A stretch of DNA of 64,000 bases, from the NCBI RefSeq assembly GCF_003259175.1, contig NZ_QGOK01000003.1, positions 310,001-374,000 on the forward strand, in the 5' to 3' direction. The notes under the pieces were generated by a model. That model ran no database searches. It was not told the DNA's origin and saw only the letters and a program-made list of their open reading frames with translations. Each line of letters opens with the position of its first letter. Position 1 is the stretch's first letter. Origin of the DNA: Marinomonas shanghaiensis. Lineage in GTDB: Bacteria > Pseudomonadota > Gammaproteobacteria > Pseudomonadales > Marinomonadaceae. This document shows positions 37,419 to 45,221 of this stretch, piece by piece. The position numbers and the translations under genes were made by a program.

Positions 37419-37730
37419 ATGACTATATCTCATGTACAAGAAAATGTGCGACTCGTTGCTCGAGCGCCAAAAGATGTTCAAGAGATCATTACTAATGCGG
37501 CGGAATTGTCCGGTGCTTCAATGTCTCAGTTTATGATTGATGCAGCCTTAGATAAGGCAAAGGAAGTGGTAGAGCGAAGTAGGCTGCTAACGTTGTCTAT
37601 GGAAGGGGCTAACCGATTTTTTGAAGCATTAGACAATTCGCCAGAGATTCAACATCTTGATGACGCTTATGAAGCGCTAAAGGGTTATGAAAATGGCAGT
37701 GTCACCTTTAAAAGAAAGCCACAATCGTAA
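37419..37730 (+). CDS. DUF1778 (TacA-type) antitoxin
   Basis: A 103-aa ribbon-helix-helix protein. The N-terminal RHH (residues 8-45, VRLVARAPKDVQEIITNAAELSGASMSQFMIDAAL) matches DUF1778 antitoxins such as TacA. The C-terminal part should wrap the toxin. AAGGAG precedes the ATG. The gene overlaps the GNAT toxin gene by 44 bases, the usual arrangement of TacA-TacT pairs. Confidence 0.88.
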   Translation: MTISHVQENVRLVARAPKDVQEIITNAAELSGASMSQFMIDAALDKAKEVVERSRLLTLSMEGANRFFEALDNSPEIQHLDDAYEALKGYENGSVTFKRKPQS

Positions 37731-38196
37731 ACGATTCGATTGTGGCAATGAACGAATTAACAAGTTCTTAAAAGAATCTGCGAACAGTGCAGCAAAGCGT
37801 AATCTATCTAGGACGTTTGTTCTGGAAGGGAGCGATGAAACAGACATTGCGGGCTTCTACTCGCTCAGCAATATTGAGGTCAAAGTTCCTGTTCCTCACA
37901 AACTTTACAAGAAATACCCTAACCCATTGCCCGGCGTGACACTAGCCAGAATGGGCGTGGATAAAGACTACCAAGGGCAGGGCATCGCCAAGATAATGGT
38001 AGTCGATGCAATGCGGCGAACCATACTGATAAACGAGAACATGGGCGTCATAGGGCTATTTGTTGACGCTAAAGACGATGATCTCGTTAAATTTTACCAG
38101 AATCGCGGCTTCATCTTCCTTCAAAGGGAAGAACACACCTCCAAACTTTGGATGCCGATCGGCTCCATTGTGCAATTCTTCAAAGATCGAAAATAA
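37687..38196 (+). CDS. GNAT-family (TacT-type) toxin
   Basis: A 169-aa acetyltransferase. Conserved features of TacT/AtaT-type toxins are visible: FDCGNERINKFLKESANSAAKR near the N-terminus, the ARMGVDKDYQGQGIAKIM acetyl-CoA site (QGQGIA) and FYQNRGF near the C-terminus. Such toxins acetylate the amino group of charged tRNAs and halt translation. The start is at 37687 (MKMAVSPL) or at the next Met two codons on. Function is inferred from family and from the antitoxin partner. Confidence 0.88.
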   Translation: MKMAVSPLKESHNRKRFDCGNERINKFLKESANSAAKRNLSRTFVLEGSDETDIAGFYSLSNIEVKVPVPHKLYKKYPNPLPGVTLARMGVDKDYQGQGIAKIMVVDAMRRTILINENMGVIGLFVDAKDDDLVKFYQNRGFIFLQREEHTSKLWMPIGSIVQFFKDRK

Positions 38197-38260
38197 CCTA
38201 ATTTGTGGAAGGTAATCGAGATGGTATTTGGTCTATTACCTTGAATTTTTAAGCGAATTT

Positions 38261-39109
38261 TTAGCATTTACTTCCCCATATCACACCCACAAACTCAGGG
38301 TGATCGATAAACGGATTACGGTTGCCTTGTAGCTCTTGTACTCTGTCGTTACGGCGTTTTTCAAAGTCGGTGACGGGGAAGTCTTGGTTCCATTTTACCA
38401 GCGTGCAGAGGTCTCCTATGGTGGGTTGGCCGCTTTGTTTTTCGTTGCCTTTGACGATGCGTAGGTCTGGCATGTTTTCCGGTGAGGCGTTGTCGCCTAT
38501 TTCGTAACGTGTGGCCATGTAGAAGATCATGCGGGCGATTTGGCCTTTGGCGCGGTCGGTTGGTTCAAACGATTCATTGGCTTTGTCCACATAAGTGCCG
38601 CTGTAGACTTTGCTGCCATCGCCTAGGGTGTCGTAGAAAGGTTTGCCGCCCATGGCGTAGCCGTAGTTGCTGTGCGCGCCGTTTATGTTTCTATCGGCAG
38701 GGCGCAAGTGGTGCAGGTCGGTGTAGCCGTCTTGGCTTTGTTTGGCAAAACCGCGTGACTTGGGCCAGACGTGTTCTCTGTCCCATGAGTCGTCATTGCT
38801 TTTGCCGCGGTTTGCTTGGTCAATGTGCCTTACGTCATCAAGGTAAAGCATTTGCACTAGGCCGCATTTTGGTTGCTCGTCGGGGCAAGCCGAGTCGGTA
38901 TAAACCAGTGCTTCCCACACGTCAATATTCTGACCATCATACCAATCGGTATTGCCGCTCTGAGTATATTTAAGCGGCGTTTGACCGTCTATTATAGTGT
39001 GTAGTTTGGATTTCAATGCATCGCCACTAAGGCCTTGCGTTCCATCGTAGTAACTTGCTGATACACATACCGAGAACAACATAAGCAACACAAAAAAACA
39101 GCGACGCAT
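38261..39109 (-). CDS. endA: endonuclease I (EndA/Vvn-type secreted nuclease)
   Basis: A 282-aa exported nuclease. A signal peptide (about 1-18, CVSASYYDG) is followed by the endonuclease I fold with the beta-beta-alpha metal site DREHVWPKSRG, the DLHHLRPADRNINGAHSNYGYAMGG motif and Cys pairs (CPDEQPKCG) for disulfides. These enzymes degrade DNA in the periplasm or outside the cell. It marks the return to ordinary genome after the accessory region. Confidence 0.9.
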   Translation of the reverse strand: MRRCFFVLLMLFSVCVSASYYDGTQGLSGDALKSKLHTIIDGQTPLKYTQSGNTDWYDGQNIDVWEALVYTDSACPDEQPKCGLVQMLYLDDVRHIDQANRGKSNDDSWDREHVWPKSRGFAKQSQDGYTDLHHLRPADRNINGAHSNYGYAMGGKPFYDTLGDGSKVYSGTYVDKANESFEPTDRAKGQIARMIFYMATRYEIGDNASPENMPDLRIVKGNEKQSGQPTIGDLCTLVKWNQDFPVTDFEKRRNDRVQELQGNRNPFIDHPEFVGVIWGSKC

Positions 39110-39401
39110 GGCCCATTTCCTGAGGAGTAGATTCGGCTGGATTGTAGGGCTCTTCGCTGTCAGGAATGCGTCTGGATGTGCAGTGTTTTGTGGGTAATTG
39201 TATGAGTTCTACGAGAGTTGTGTGATGGATTGTTGGTGGTCGTTGTATGGTGATGATTGCAATGAATGTCCAGTAAATATGCAAGCTGTCTGTTTGGGGT
39301 TTTATCCTAGCGTCCTGTCCTTATGGTAATAGGTAACACTTCAAAAGGTGATGTGGTTTTGTCGCCATATTACCTTCCTTGAGACGAAAAGGAGGCAAGT
39401 T

Positions 39402-40037
39402 ATGAGTAAGACGCTGATTATCGGTGCCAGCGGTCAAATTGGCCAGTTGATCACAAAGACACTTGTAGAAACAGAAGAAGATGCCCGCGCATTGGTGAGA
39501 GATAAATCTAAGTTAGACCATCTTAGTGATCGTGATGTAGATATTGTTGAAGCGGATTTAGAAGGCGATTTTAGTCAGGCTTTTGATGATATTGATAATG
39601 TTATTTTTGTTGCGGGTTCTGGCGGTTCAACAGGCGCGGATAAAACGTTATTGATTGATCTGTGGGCGGCTAAAAAAGCGGTGGATTATGCGAAAGATGC
39701 CGATGTGAAGAAATTTATTATGGTAAGCAGCATTGGCGCAGACGACCCAGAAGCGCTCGAGTCGGATATCAAGCCCTATTTAGTGGCGAAACACATGGCA
39801 GATCAATATTTGATGGCATCCGGTGTTCCCTACACTATTGTTCGTCCCGGTCCCTTAACTAACACAGAAGGTCAAGGTAAAATCACCATAAAACGACCTA
39901 ATACCCGAGAAGAAATGGCGATTCCACGGGCGGATGTGGCGAAGTCCGTTTTATTTATTCTGAGTAAGGATAATTTAAATGGCAAAATCTTTGAGCTGTT
40001 CAATGGTACGTACGATGTGGATAACGTACTTGTCTAA
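39402..40037 (+). CDS. NAD(P)-binding atypical SDR / NmrA-like protein
   Basis: A 211-aa Rossmann protein. The dinucleotide motif is IIGASGQIGQLITK near the N-terminus, followed by the ALVRDKSKL NADP-type segment, FVAGSGGSTGADKT, and a YLMASGVPYTIVRPGPLTN motif near the substrate pocket. This is the YwnB/YtfG-like atypical SDR group (sugar epimerase or reductase-like). The ATG at 39402 with AAAGGAGG is preferred over an upstream ORF extension. Substrate unknown. Confidence 0.85.
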   Translation: MSKTLIIGASGQIGQLITKTLVETEEDARALVRDKSKLDHLSDRDVDIVEADLEGDFSQAFDDIDNVIFVAGSGGSTGADKTLLIDLWAAKKAVDYAKDADVKKFIMVSSIGADDPEALESDIKPYLVAKHMADQYLMASGVPYTIVRPGPLTNTEGQGKITIKRPNTREEMAIPRADVAKSVLFILSKDNLNGKIFELFNGTYDVDNVLV

Positions 40038-40133
40038 ATAAATGGCAGGCATTGTGCGCTGAAGTGCGCCCCAATCTAAGCGTTGTGCTCTGGTTGGGGC
40101 GGCTACTTTAGATCATAGGCGTTTCTGAACAGG

Positions 40134-40346
40134 TTAGGCGGGTTGTGATTTGCCGTTCTGATCTTGATCATTTTCTTGTGACTCGGCGGCTCTAATACGC
40201 TGGTAGATTTCTTCGCGGTGTACGCTTACTTTCTTTGGCGCTTTAATGCCGACTCGGACTTGGCTGCCTTGTATTCCTAGGATGGTGACTTCCGTGTCGT
40301 CCCCGATATGAATGGTTTCACCAGGGCGTCGAGTGAGAATTAACAT
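40134..40346 (-). CDS. csrA: carbon storage regulator CsrA
   Basis: A 70-aa RNA-binding protein starting [17 protein letters not shown]. The [10 protein letters not shown] segment is the RNA-binding end. It represses or activates translation by binding GGA motifs in mRNA leaders. AAAGGAT precedes the ATG at 40346; a longer ORF reading is spurious. The C-terminus ([16 protein letters not shown]) is longer than that of E. coli CsrA (61 aa) and acidic/polar, as is usual in marine gammaproteobacteria. Confidence 0.94.
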   Translation of the reverse strand: MLILTRRPGETIHIGDDTEVTILGIQGSQVRVGIKAPKKVSVHREEIYQRIRAAESQENDQDQNGKSQPA

Positions 40347-40482
40347 AATTTCTATCCTTTGATTGTTATCGACACAGTCAAAATACAGTTTATATTGTCT
40401 GTTCGTCAACAGTTAATGTTGTTTTTATTTTTTAATAAGATATTTATTCACGTTAGCTTGTCGTGTTTCTTTTGTAAATTGT

Positions 40483-41130
40483 TTAAAACAAGAGACGCGC
40501 TTGTGTTACGACACCAATGATAGCCAAGTCTTGAGAGACTTCAATGGCTCGATAGTCAGAGTTTAAAGGCTTTAGGTAAGTCTGACCAACGTCTACGACC
40601 CATTTCTTGAAGGTTACTTCGGTGCTGTTGGCCAGTTTTACAACAACCAAATCGCCATTTTTAGCGGTTAAATCTGGCTCAACCAGAATGAAATAGCCCT
40701 CGGGTATGCTGATTCCGGAGGTAGATGTCATGCTGTCCCCAATCACTTTAAACCAAAATGCCGAGGGGGAGGTGTCTGGTGGCGTGTCTAAATAGGTTTG
40801 CTGCTCAAGGTCCAGGGAATGGTTAGGCCATTGTGCGGCTTGAAAGGCGCTGAGGATGGGTCTTTGGTGTGTGCTCAATGACGCATGCGGTGCGCTCTCA
40901 TTATGGTAGTGTGAGCTGCTTTCTCTGATTTCTGTGGTGGTTCCAAGTTGTAACCATTCAGGGCTGCAACCTAGCGCTTTTGCTAAGTTAAGCAGTTTTC
41001 GAGGATTTTGTGTTCTGCCGTCTTCAATTTTTTGCAGAGACTGCTGCGTAATGCCGACACGCTTCGCTAACTCCGCTTGAGTCAGTCTAAATAAGGTTCT
41101 TTTTTGTTTAACGCGATCTGCAATACTCAT
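40483..41130 (-). CDS. LexA/CI-like S24 repressor with XRE HTH
   Basis: A 215-aa phage-type repressor. The N-terminal helix-turn-helix (FRLTQAELAKRVGITQQSLQKIEDG) is followed by a linker and a C-terminal S24 peptidase domain with the catalytic Ser in VIGDSMTST and the Lys in TEVTFKKW. The usual Ala-Gly self-cleavage site is not obvious; AFQAAQW is the closest segment. The ATG at 41130 is chosen over upstream in-frame codons. It is divergent from a Cro-like gene, with operator-like dyads between. Confidence 0.87.
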   Translation of the reverse strand: MSIADRVKQKRTLFRLTQAELAKRVGITQQSLQKIEDGRTQNPRKLLNLAKALGCSPEWLQLGTTTEIRESSSHYHNESAPHASLSTHQRPILSAFQAAQWPNHSLDLEQQTYLDTPPDTSPSAFWFKVIGDSMTSTSGISIPEGYFILVEPDLTAKNGDLVVVKLANSTEVTFKKWVVDVGQTYLKPLNSDYRAIEVSQDLAIIGVVTQARLLF

Positions 41131-41143
41131 AAACAGAATGATT

Positions 41144-41202
41144 ACAACTTTATCTGTATTTGACAAACAATAAAAACTGTCATTAGATACAGTAAAGGTT
41201 GT
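41144..41202. promoter_or_regulatory. operator/promoter region between S24 repressor and Cro-like gene
   Basis: An imperfect dyad: ACAACTTTATCTGTAT (41144-41159) matches the reverse complement of ATACAGTAAAGGTTGT (41187-41202) with a one-base shift. Between them TTGACA (41160-41165), 17 bases, TTAGAT (41183-41188) forms the rightward promoter. The dyad arms overlap both promoter boxes, as in phage lysogeny switches. Confidence 0.6.
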
Positions 41203-41214
41203 TAAGGAGGTTAT

Positions 41215-41415
41215 ATGTCAGCCATCGCTAGAGCCGTCGAGATTGTAGGAAGTCAAACAGCGCTCGCCAATTTATTGGGCGTGAAACAAGCCCATGTTTG
41301 GAATTGGCTACACGTACACAAGCGTTCGCCAGCCAAGTACATTCGGCGTATTGCACAAGCCACCAATGGACAAGTCACTGAAAGTGATTTGCTTAAAGAT
41401 CATGAACGCAAATAG
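41215..41415 (+). CDS. Cro/YdaS-like small HTH regulator
   Basis: A 66-aa HTH protein (IARAVEIVGSQTALANLLGVKQAHVWNWLH, then KYIRRIAQATNGQVTESDL) of the YdaS/Cro type. AAGGAGG precedes its ATG. It is divergent from the S24 repressor and likely competes with it at the shared operator. No other phage genes follow it, so the switch is either a remnant or has been adopted by the host. Confidence 0.82.
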   Translation: MSAIARAVEIVGSQTALANLLGVKQAHVWNWLHVHKRSPAKYIRRIAQATNGQVTESDLLKDHERK

Positions 41416-41593
41416 TGTCTAAGCGTAACGGTCTTTTAATAAATAGTTTTTAGTAAGTAGCTTTTAGTAAATAGCGTCTAGAGGAGGGAGGCATATCATT
41501 ACTTTGTTGACGAATCATGGGACGGTTAACAAAAGTCTAGGCGAAAAAAGGCTAGGTGAAAATAGTGGACACAAAGTGGCTAAAGACCATAAA

Positions 41594-41630
41594 AAAACGC
41601 CTTTTACTGCCAGAGAGTAAAAGGCGTTTT
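41594..41630. terminator. bidirectional Rho-independent terminator
   Basis: AAAACGCCTTTTACT (41594-41608) and AGTAAAAGGCGTTTT (41616-41630) form a 15-bp stem with a 7-base loop. Extra A on the left gives a T-run on the minus strand. It ends the DUF1127 transcript and perhaps that of the Cro-like gene. Confidence 0.85.
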
Positions 41631-41653
41631 GGCTATCCAGCCGAGTGGTTTAC

Positions 41654-41682
41654 CGTCACCTTAGATTCTTTCTAAGGTGACG
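41654..41682 (-). repeat. perfect 12-bp inverted repeat after the DUF1127 gene
   Basis: CGTCACCTTAGA (41654-41665) and TCTAAGGTGACG (41671-41682) around TTCTT. It lies directly after the stop codon at 41689, with no T-run, so it may protect the 3' end rather than terminate. Confidence 0.6.
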
Positions 41683-41688
41683 TTCTCG

Positions 41689-41904
41689 TCACCCGTCGCT
41701 CGGTTGTTCGCCCGGTGGTATTTGAACGTGGCCTTTTACTTCAATGTCCAAATCTTTTTTGCCAGCCAGTGGGCGAATATGTCCGTTGTCGCGGTAGAAG
41801 CCGATGTCTTTTAAGTAGTGATCATCAAGCTGACGAAAGGCTTGGTTGGTACGACGAGCCTCGAAATAGTCTTTAGCAGCGTTGAATAGGGCGATGATGC
41901 TCAT
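41689..41904 (-). CDS. DUF1127 small protein
   Basis: A 71-aa protein with the DUF1127 core in residues 20-45 (FRQLDDHYLKDIGFYRDNGHIRPL), preceded by an amphipathic helix. Such proteins are small and basic; some alpha-proteobacterial members affect phosphate or RNA metabolism, but the role here is unknown. TGGAGA precedes the ATG. A 32-aa ORF with a strong site lies 98 bases upstream on the same strand, separated by a hairpin. Confidence 0.85.
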   Translation of the reverse strand: MSIIALFNAAKDYFEARRTNQAFRQLDDHYLKDIGFYRDNGHIRPLAGKKDLDIEVKGHVQIPPGEQPSDG

Positions 41905-41972
41905 AAGTTTTCTCCAAAATTAACATTTAATAGTGTGTTTTGGCGGAACTTACGGGGTGTTTCTTACAGAGG

Positions 41973-41995
41973 TGACCGCGTAAATTCCGCGGTCA
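41973..41995 (-). repeat. hairpin between the 32-aa ORF and the DUF1127 gene
   Basis: TGACCGCG (41973-41980) pairs with CGCGGTCA (41988-41995) around a seven-base loop. It lies right after the 32-aa ORF and before the DUF1127 start. Confidence 0.55.
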
Positions 41996-42003
41996 ATGGT
42001 GTA

Positions 42004-42102
42004 TTACACAGGCATTGAACGCGTGGACAAAGTGTTACGTACTCGATTATTAGCGCGAGTCGCGATGGAGGAAGTAGAATGATGTAGCGTGTAAATAGTC
42101 AT
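42004..42102 (-). CDS. predicted 32-aa small protein upstream of the DUF1127 gene
   Basis: A 99-base ORF on the minus strand: ATG at 42102, TAA at 42004. AAGGAG lies seven bases before the ATG, one of the best ribosome binding sites in the window. The peptide begins MTIYTLHHSTSSIATRANNR and continues basic and Ser/Thr/Arg-rich, with no hydrophobic segment. No family is recognised. It could be a short protein or a leader peptide that controls the DUF1127 gene. Confidence 0.5.
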   Translation of the reverse strand: MTIYTLHHSTSSIATRANNRVRNTLSTRSMPV

Positions 42103-42370
42103 TGTGCTTCTCCTTAACTTTGAGTTGTCTTAATTGCGTAATGCATTGTGTAATTTTTGCTCATTAGTGAGCTTTTTCATTGAGCCCTTTTTTAAGTCTT
42201 ATGTCAATCACTTATATCGAAATAACGATTCTTTTTTTGGGCTCAATAAATACTTTTATAAGGAGAGAAAAACAGTCTGTTTGGTGCGGTATTAGCGGCG
42301 TTTTTTGCTGTACAATTCGTCGCGATTTTTCTTGATCTTCTTGTAGTTAACAAATGTAGTAAGTGACCTC

Positions 42371-42925
42371 ATGGCAACGAAAGCAACAATTTATAAAGCA
42401 TCGGTTCAAGTATCCGATATGGATCGAAACCATTACCAAAGTTATGAATTGACCTTGGCATTACATCCTTCTGAAACGGAAGAGCGCATGATGGTGCGTT
42501 TGGCGGCGTTTGCTCTATTGGCTGATGAGAAAGAAGGCAGCGAGCAGTTGAGTTTCAGTAAAGGCATCAGTACCGAAGACGAGCCTGATCTTTGGCAAAA
42601 AAATTACTCGGACGAAATTTTATTGTGGGTTGAGTTGGGTCAGCCTGACGAGAAACGCTTGCGCAAAGCGTGCGGTCGTGCCCAGCAAGTGATTATTGTT
42701 AATTACAACGACAAGTCAGATATTTGGTGGGAACAAAATAAAGGCAAAAATAGCCGTTTTGAGAACATGCGTGTGTTGCGTTTTCCTGAGGCACAAGTGG
42801 AAGCCTTGGCGAAGATTTGCACGCGATCCATGCAATTGAATGTCACGATTCAAGACGGTGATATGTGGATTTCTAGTGAGCTAGGTGAATGCGCGATGTC
42901 ACCAATGTGGCGAGGCGAGCAATAA
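42371..42925 (+). CDS. yaeQ: YaeQ family protein
   Basis: A 184-aa protein matching YaeQ throughout (MATKATIYKASVQVSDMDRNHYQSY, HPSETEERMMVRLAAFALLA, LWVELGQPDEKRLRKACGRA). The fold resembles PD-(D/E)XK nucleases, but the cellular role is not settled; E. coli YaeQ was first reported as a suppressor of rfaH loss. It is a single gene, normal length. Confidence 0.92.
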   Translation: MATKATIYKASVQVSDMDRNHYQSYELTLALHPSETEERMMVRLAAFALLADEKEGSEQLSFSKGISTEDEPDLWQKNYSDEILLWVELGQPDEKRLRKACGRAQQVIIVNYNDKSDIWWEQNKGKNSRFENMRVLRFPEAQVEALAKICTRSMQLNVTIQDGDMWISSELGECAMSPMWRGEQ

Positions 42926-42972
42926 GCTCACCTCGTTTTCTCATTGAGCCTAAGTATTATGGTTAAATACGG

Positions 42973-43716
42973 TTAGGCTTTATGCAAAGTTCGTTGAAAT
43001 AATGCAACGGCTTTGTTGTAGCACTCTAGAGCGAGGGCTGGGTCGTAACGATCGCCTTCGTCGCGCATAAACGCATGTTGGCCGTTGAATTCATGCCAAG
43101 TGAATAGGCGGTCAGTATTGATTAATTGCTGGTAAATTTTCTGGCGTCCTTCAGTGGAAACGTGCGGGTCTTGTTTGCCCCACACCATGACTAATTCCCC
43201 TTGAATCTCTTTGGTGCGAGTGAAAGAGTCATTGCCTTCGTGGCAAGGAATGGTATTCGAATGGATGTCCGTGGCGTATAAGCAAAAAGATGCCTGAATA
43301 CGAGGGTTTAGGGCGGCGCGGTAAGCTAGGTGTCCACCCAAACAAACGCCCATGGAGCCGAATTGTCCTGTGCAATAAGCTTGCTGTTCGAAGTGTTCCA
43401 GCATAGCAAGGGTGTCGCTGTCGTGTGCTTCCAGCGTTTTGGTGAATTTGTCCGCATTGCCCTTGTCTTTGCCTTCGTCGTCGTAGCCCAATACGGTGCC
43501 GATTGGATTCAGTTCGTGAAACACTTCTGGGACAATTACAATAAATCCATGGCCCGCCATAATAGCAGCAGAGCGCGCAATCGGCGCAGTTTGTTGGAAA
43601 ATCTCAGAATAGAAGAAGATACAAGGAAAGCGGCCGTCTGCTTTAGGGCGATACACGGTGCAGCGCATGGTGCCCGTTGGCGTATTAATATCTTCATCGT
43701 GGCGTTGAATGATCAT
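42973..43716 (-). CDS. dienelactone hydrolase family protein
   Basis: A 247-aa alpha/beta hydrolase from the ATG at 43716 (TGAGGA before it). The nucleophile motif is GVCLGGH (Cys in place of Ser, as in dienelactone hydrolase), with Asp in KQDPHVS and His in NGQHAFMRDEGDRYD. Substrate unknown; it could act on lactones or other small esters. No aromatic degradation genes are nearby. Confidence 0.87.
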   Translation of the reverse strand: MIIQRHDEDINTPTGTMRCTVYRPKADGRFPCIFFYSEIFQQTAPIARSAAIMAGHGFIVIVPEVFHELNPIGTVLGYDDEGKDKGNADKFTKTLEAHDSDTLAMLEHFEQQAYCTGQFGSMGVCLGGHLAYRAALNPRIQASFCLYATDIHSNTIPCHEGNDSFTRTKEIQGELVMVWGKQDPHVSTEGRQKIYQQLINTDRLFTWHEFNGQHAFMRDEGDRYDPALALECYNKAVALFQRTLHKA

Positions 43717-43820
43717 GGTTTTCCTCAAAGGATGCGTTACTTTCCTACATGATATTCGACCCAACCTAGATGAGCCAGCCGTAACCGCAAAATTTAAAGA
43801 GACAAGCGAGAAAAAGAAGC

Positions 43821-44945
43821 GTGCGAATTTTACTGATCAGTGCCTATGAAGCCAGCAGCCATAAAGCATGGGCAAATACCTTGATGAAGGGGTTGGATCA
43901 ACACGAATGGCGTTATTTGTCTTTGCCAGCTCGGCATTTTGCGTGGCGGATTCGTGGCAATGCGATGAGTTTTGCGTTTGATCCGCAATTCAAACCCATA
44001 CTGGATCAATCCTATGACTTAGTCATCGCCACGTCGATGACAGATTGTGTGGGCCTGAAAGCCTTTTGCCCTCATTTACAGACGATTCCTTGGTTGTTGT
44101 ATTTTCACGAAAATCAGTTTGCTTATCCTGCCAGTGATAAACAACAGGGGCTGATTGAAATGCAGATGGTGACTATGTACAGCGCGTTGGCTGCAAACGC
44201 TTGTGTGTTCAATAGTCAGTTTAATAAGAGCAGTTTTTTTGCTGGTGCTCGGGCCTTGTTGAAGAAACTGCCGGATTATGTCTCGCCAGATTGGCTAAAT
44301 AACACGGAAGAAAAAGCCCAAGTGCTTCCTGTTCCTTTAGATATCCCCACTTCGGTTGAGTCTTTAGTGGAAGCGCATTTAGCGTCAGAAGAGAAGGGGA
44401 ATAGAGAAGCCCCGGAGCGAATCAAGTTGGTTTGGTCCGCACGTTGGGAGTTTGACAAAGGGCCAGACAGGTTATTAGCTATTTTAGAGGCGTTAGAACG
44501 TCGCGAACTGGACTATGAGATTGCTATTCTTGGCGAGCAATTTCGTTCTGTACCAAAAGAATTTGATCAAATCCAAGCCCAGTTTTCCCATCGAATGACA
44601 CAGTTTGGCTTTGCACCGAGCAGGGAGGATTACCTGCGTTTTCTGGCGTCGTCAGACATAGTGTTATCGACCGCTTTGCATGAATTTCAAGGTCTAGCGG
44701 TATTAGAAGCGGTTGCCTTGGGTTGTGTGCCAGTGTTGCCAGATCGACAGGTTTATCCGGAGCTGTTTGGTGATCGATACCTTTACTCAAGTGATTTAAT
44801 GGACATTCAGCAGGAAGCGGCGAAAGCTGTGGATTTGATTCAATCTATTGTGGCAAATGGTGTGAAAGCTCCCACAGTGACCCACTACCAGTCTGAGGTA
44901 TTGCTCAAACACTACGATCAGTTGGTTGAGCGATATCGCTCTTAG
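43821..44945 (+). CDS. DUF3524/GT4 glycosyltransferase, tRNA-queuosine mannosyltransferase-like
   Basis: A 374-aa protein. The N-terminal DUF3524 domain (residues about 1-170) has ISAYEASSHKAWANTL, RYLSLPARHFAWRIRGNA and PWLLYFHENQFAYP, the hallmark of QTMAN (GTDC1) enzymes that mannosylate queuosine in tRNA-Asp. The C-terminal half is a GT4 nucleotide-sugar domain (WSARWEFDKGPDRLL, TALHEFQGLAVLEAVALGCVPVLPD). The start is GTG. The bacterial substrate has not been shown here; a tRNA target is inferred from the animal family. Confidence 0.8.
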   Translation: MRILLISAYEASSHKAWANTLMKGLDQHEWRYLSLPARHFAWRIRGNAMSFAFDPQFKPILDQSYDLVIATSMTDCVGLKAFCPHLQTIPWLLYFHENQFAYPASDKQQGLIEMQMVTMYSALAANACVFNSQFNKSSFFAGARALLKKLPDYVSPDWLNNTEEKAQVLPVPLDIPTSVESLVEAHLASEEKGNREAPERIKLVWSARWEFDKGPDRLLAILEALERRELDYEIAILGEQFRSVPKEFDQIQAQFSHRMTQFGFAPSREDYLRFLASSDIVLSTALHEFQGLAVLEAVALGCVPVLPDRQVYPELFGDRYLYSSDLMDIQQEAAKAVDLIQSIVANGVKAPTVTHYQSEVLLKHYDQLVERYRS

Positions 44946-45221
44946 TCCTGTTATGTATAGACAACTATTTTTATTTCCCTCTTTTTAAGTGTTTATTCTT
45001 TAGTGACCGTTAAAGTGACGAGTGAATTAAATTAGCGCACCCTTGTTTATTTTGCGCTAATTATGTGCGATTCTCTGATGCCTGATGGTAAAAATAACAA
45101 TAATTGAATATTAGTTCCAAACGGAAATTAGCGAGATTGACGTATTTTTATATGTATATACATGTTGGTATGTTTGTTGCTTTTCTCTTGGTATTAATAA
45201 CCTTCTTTTAGGAAGTATCAC

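Noticed and set aside
31419..38260. Complete prophage or integrative element at dusA
   Set aside because: No integrase, no capsid or tail genes other than one broken fragment, and no att duplication found by eye.
38482..38973. 163-codon plus-strand ORF across endA
   Set aside because: It is Cys/Arg-rich and antisense to the well-supported endonuclease I gene; a coding shadow.
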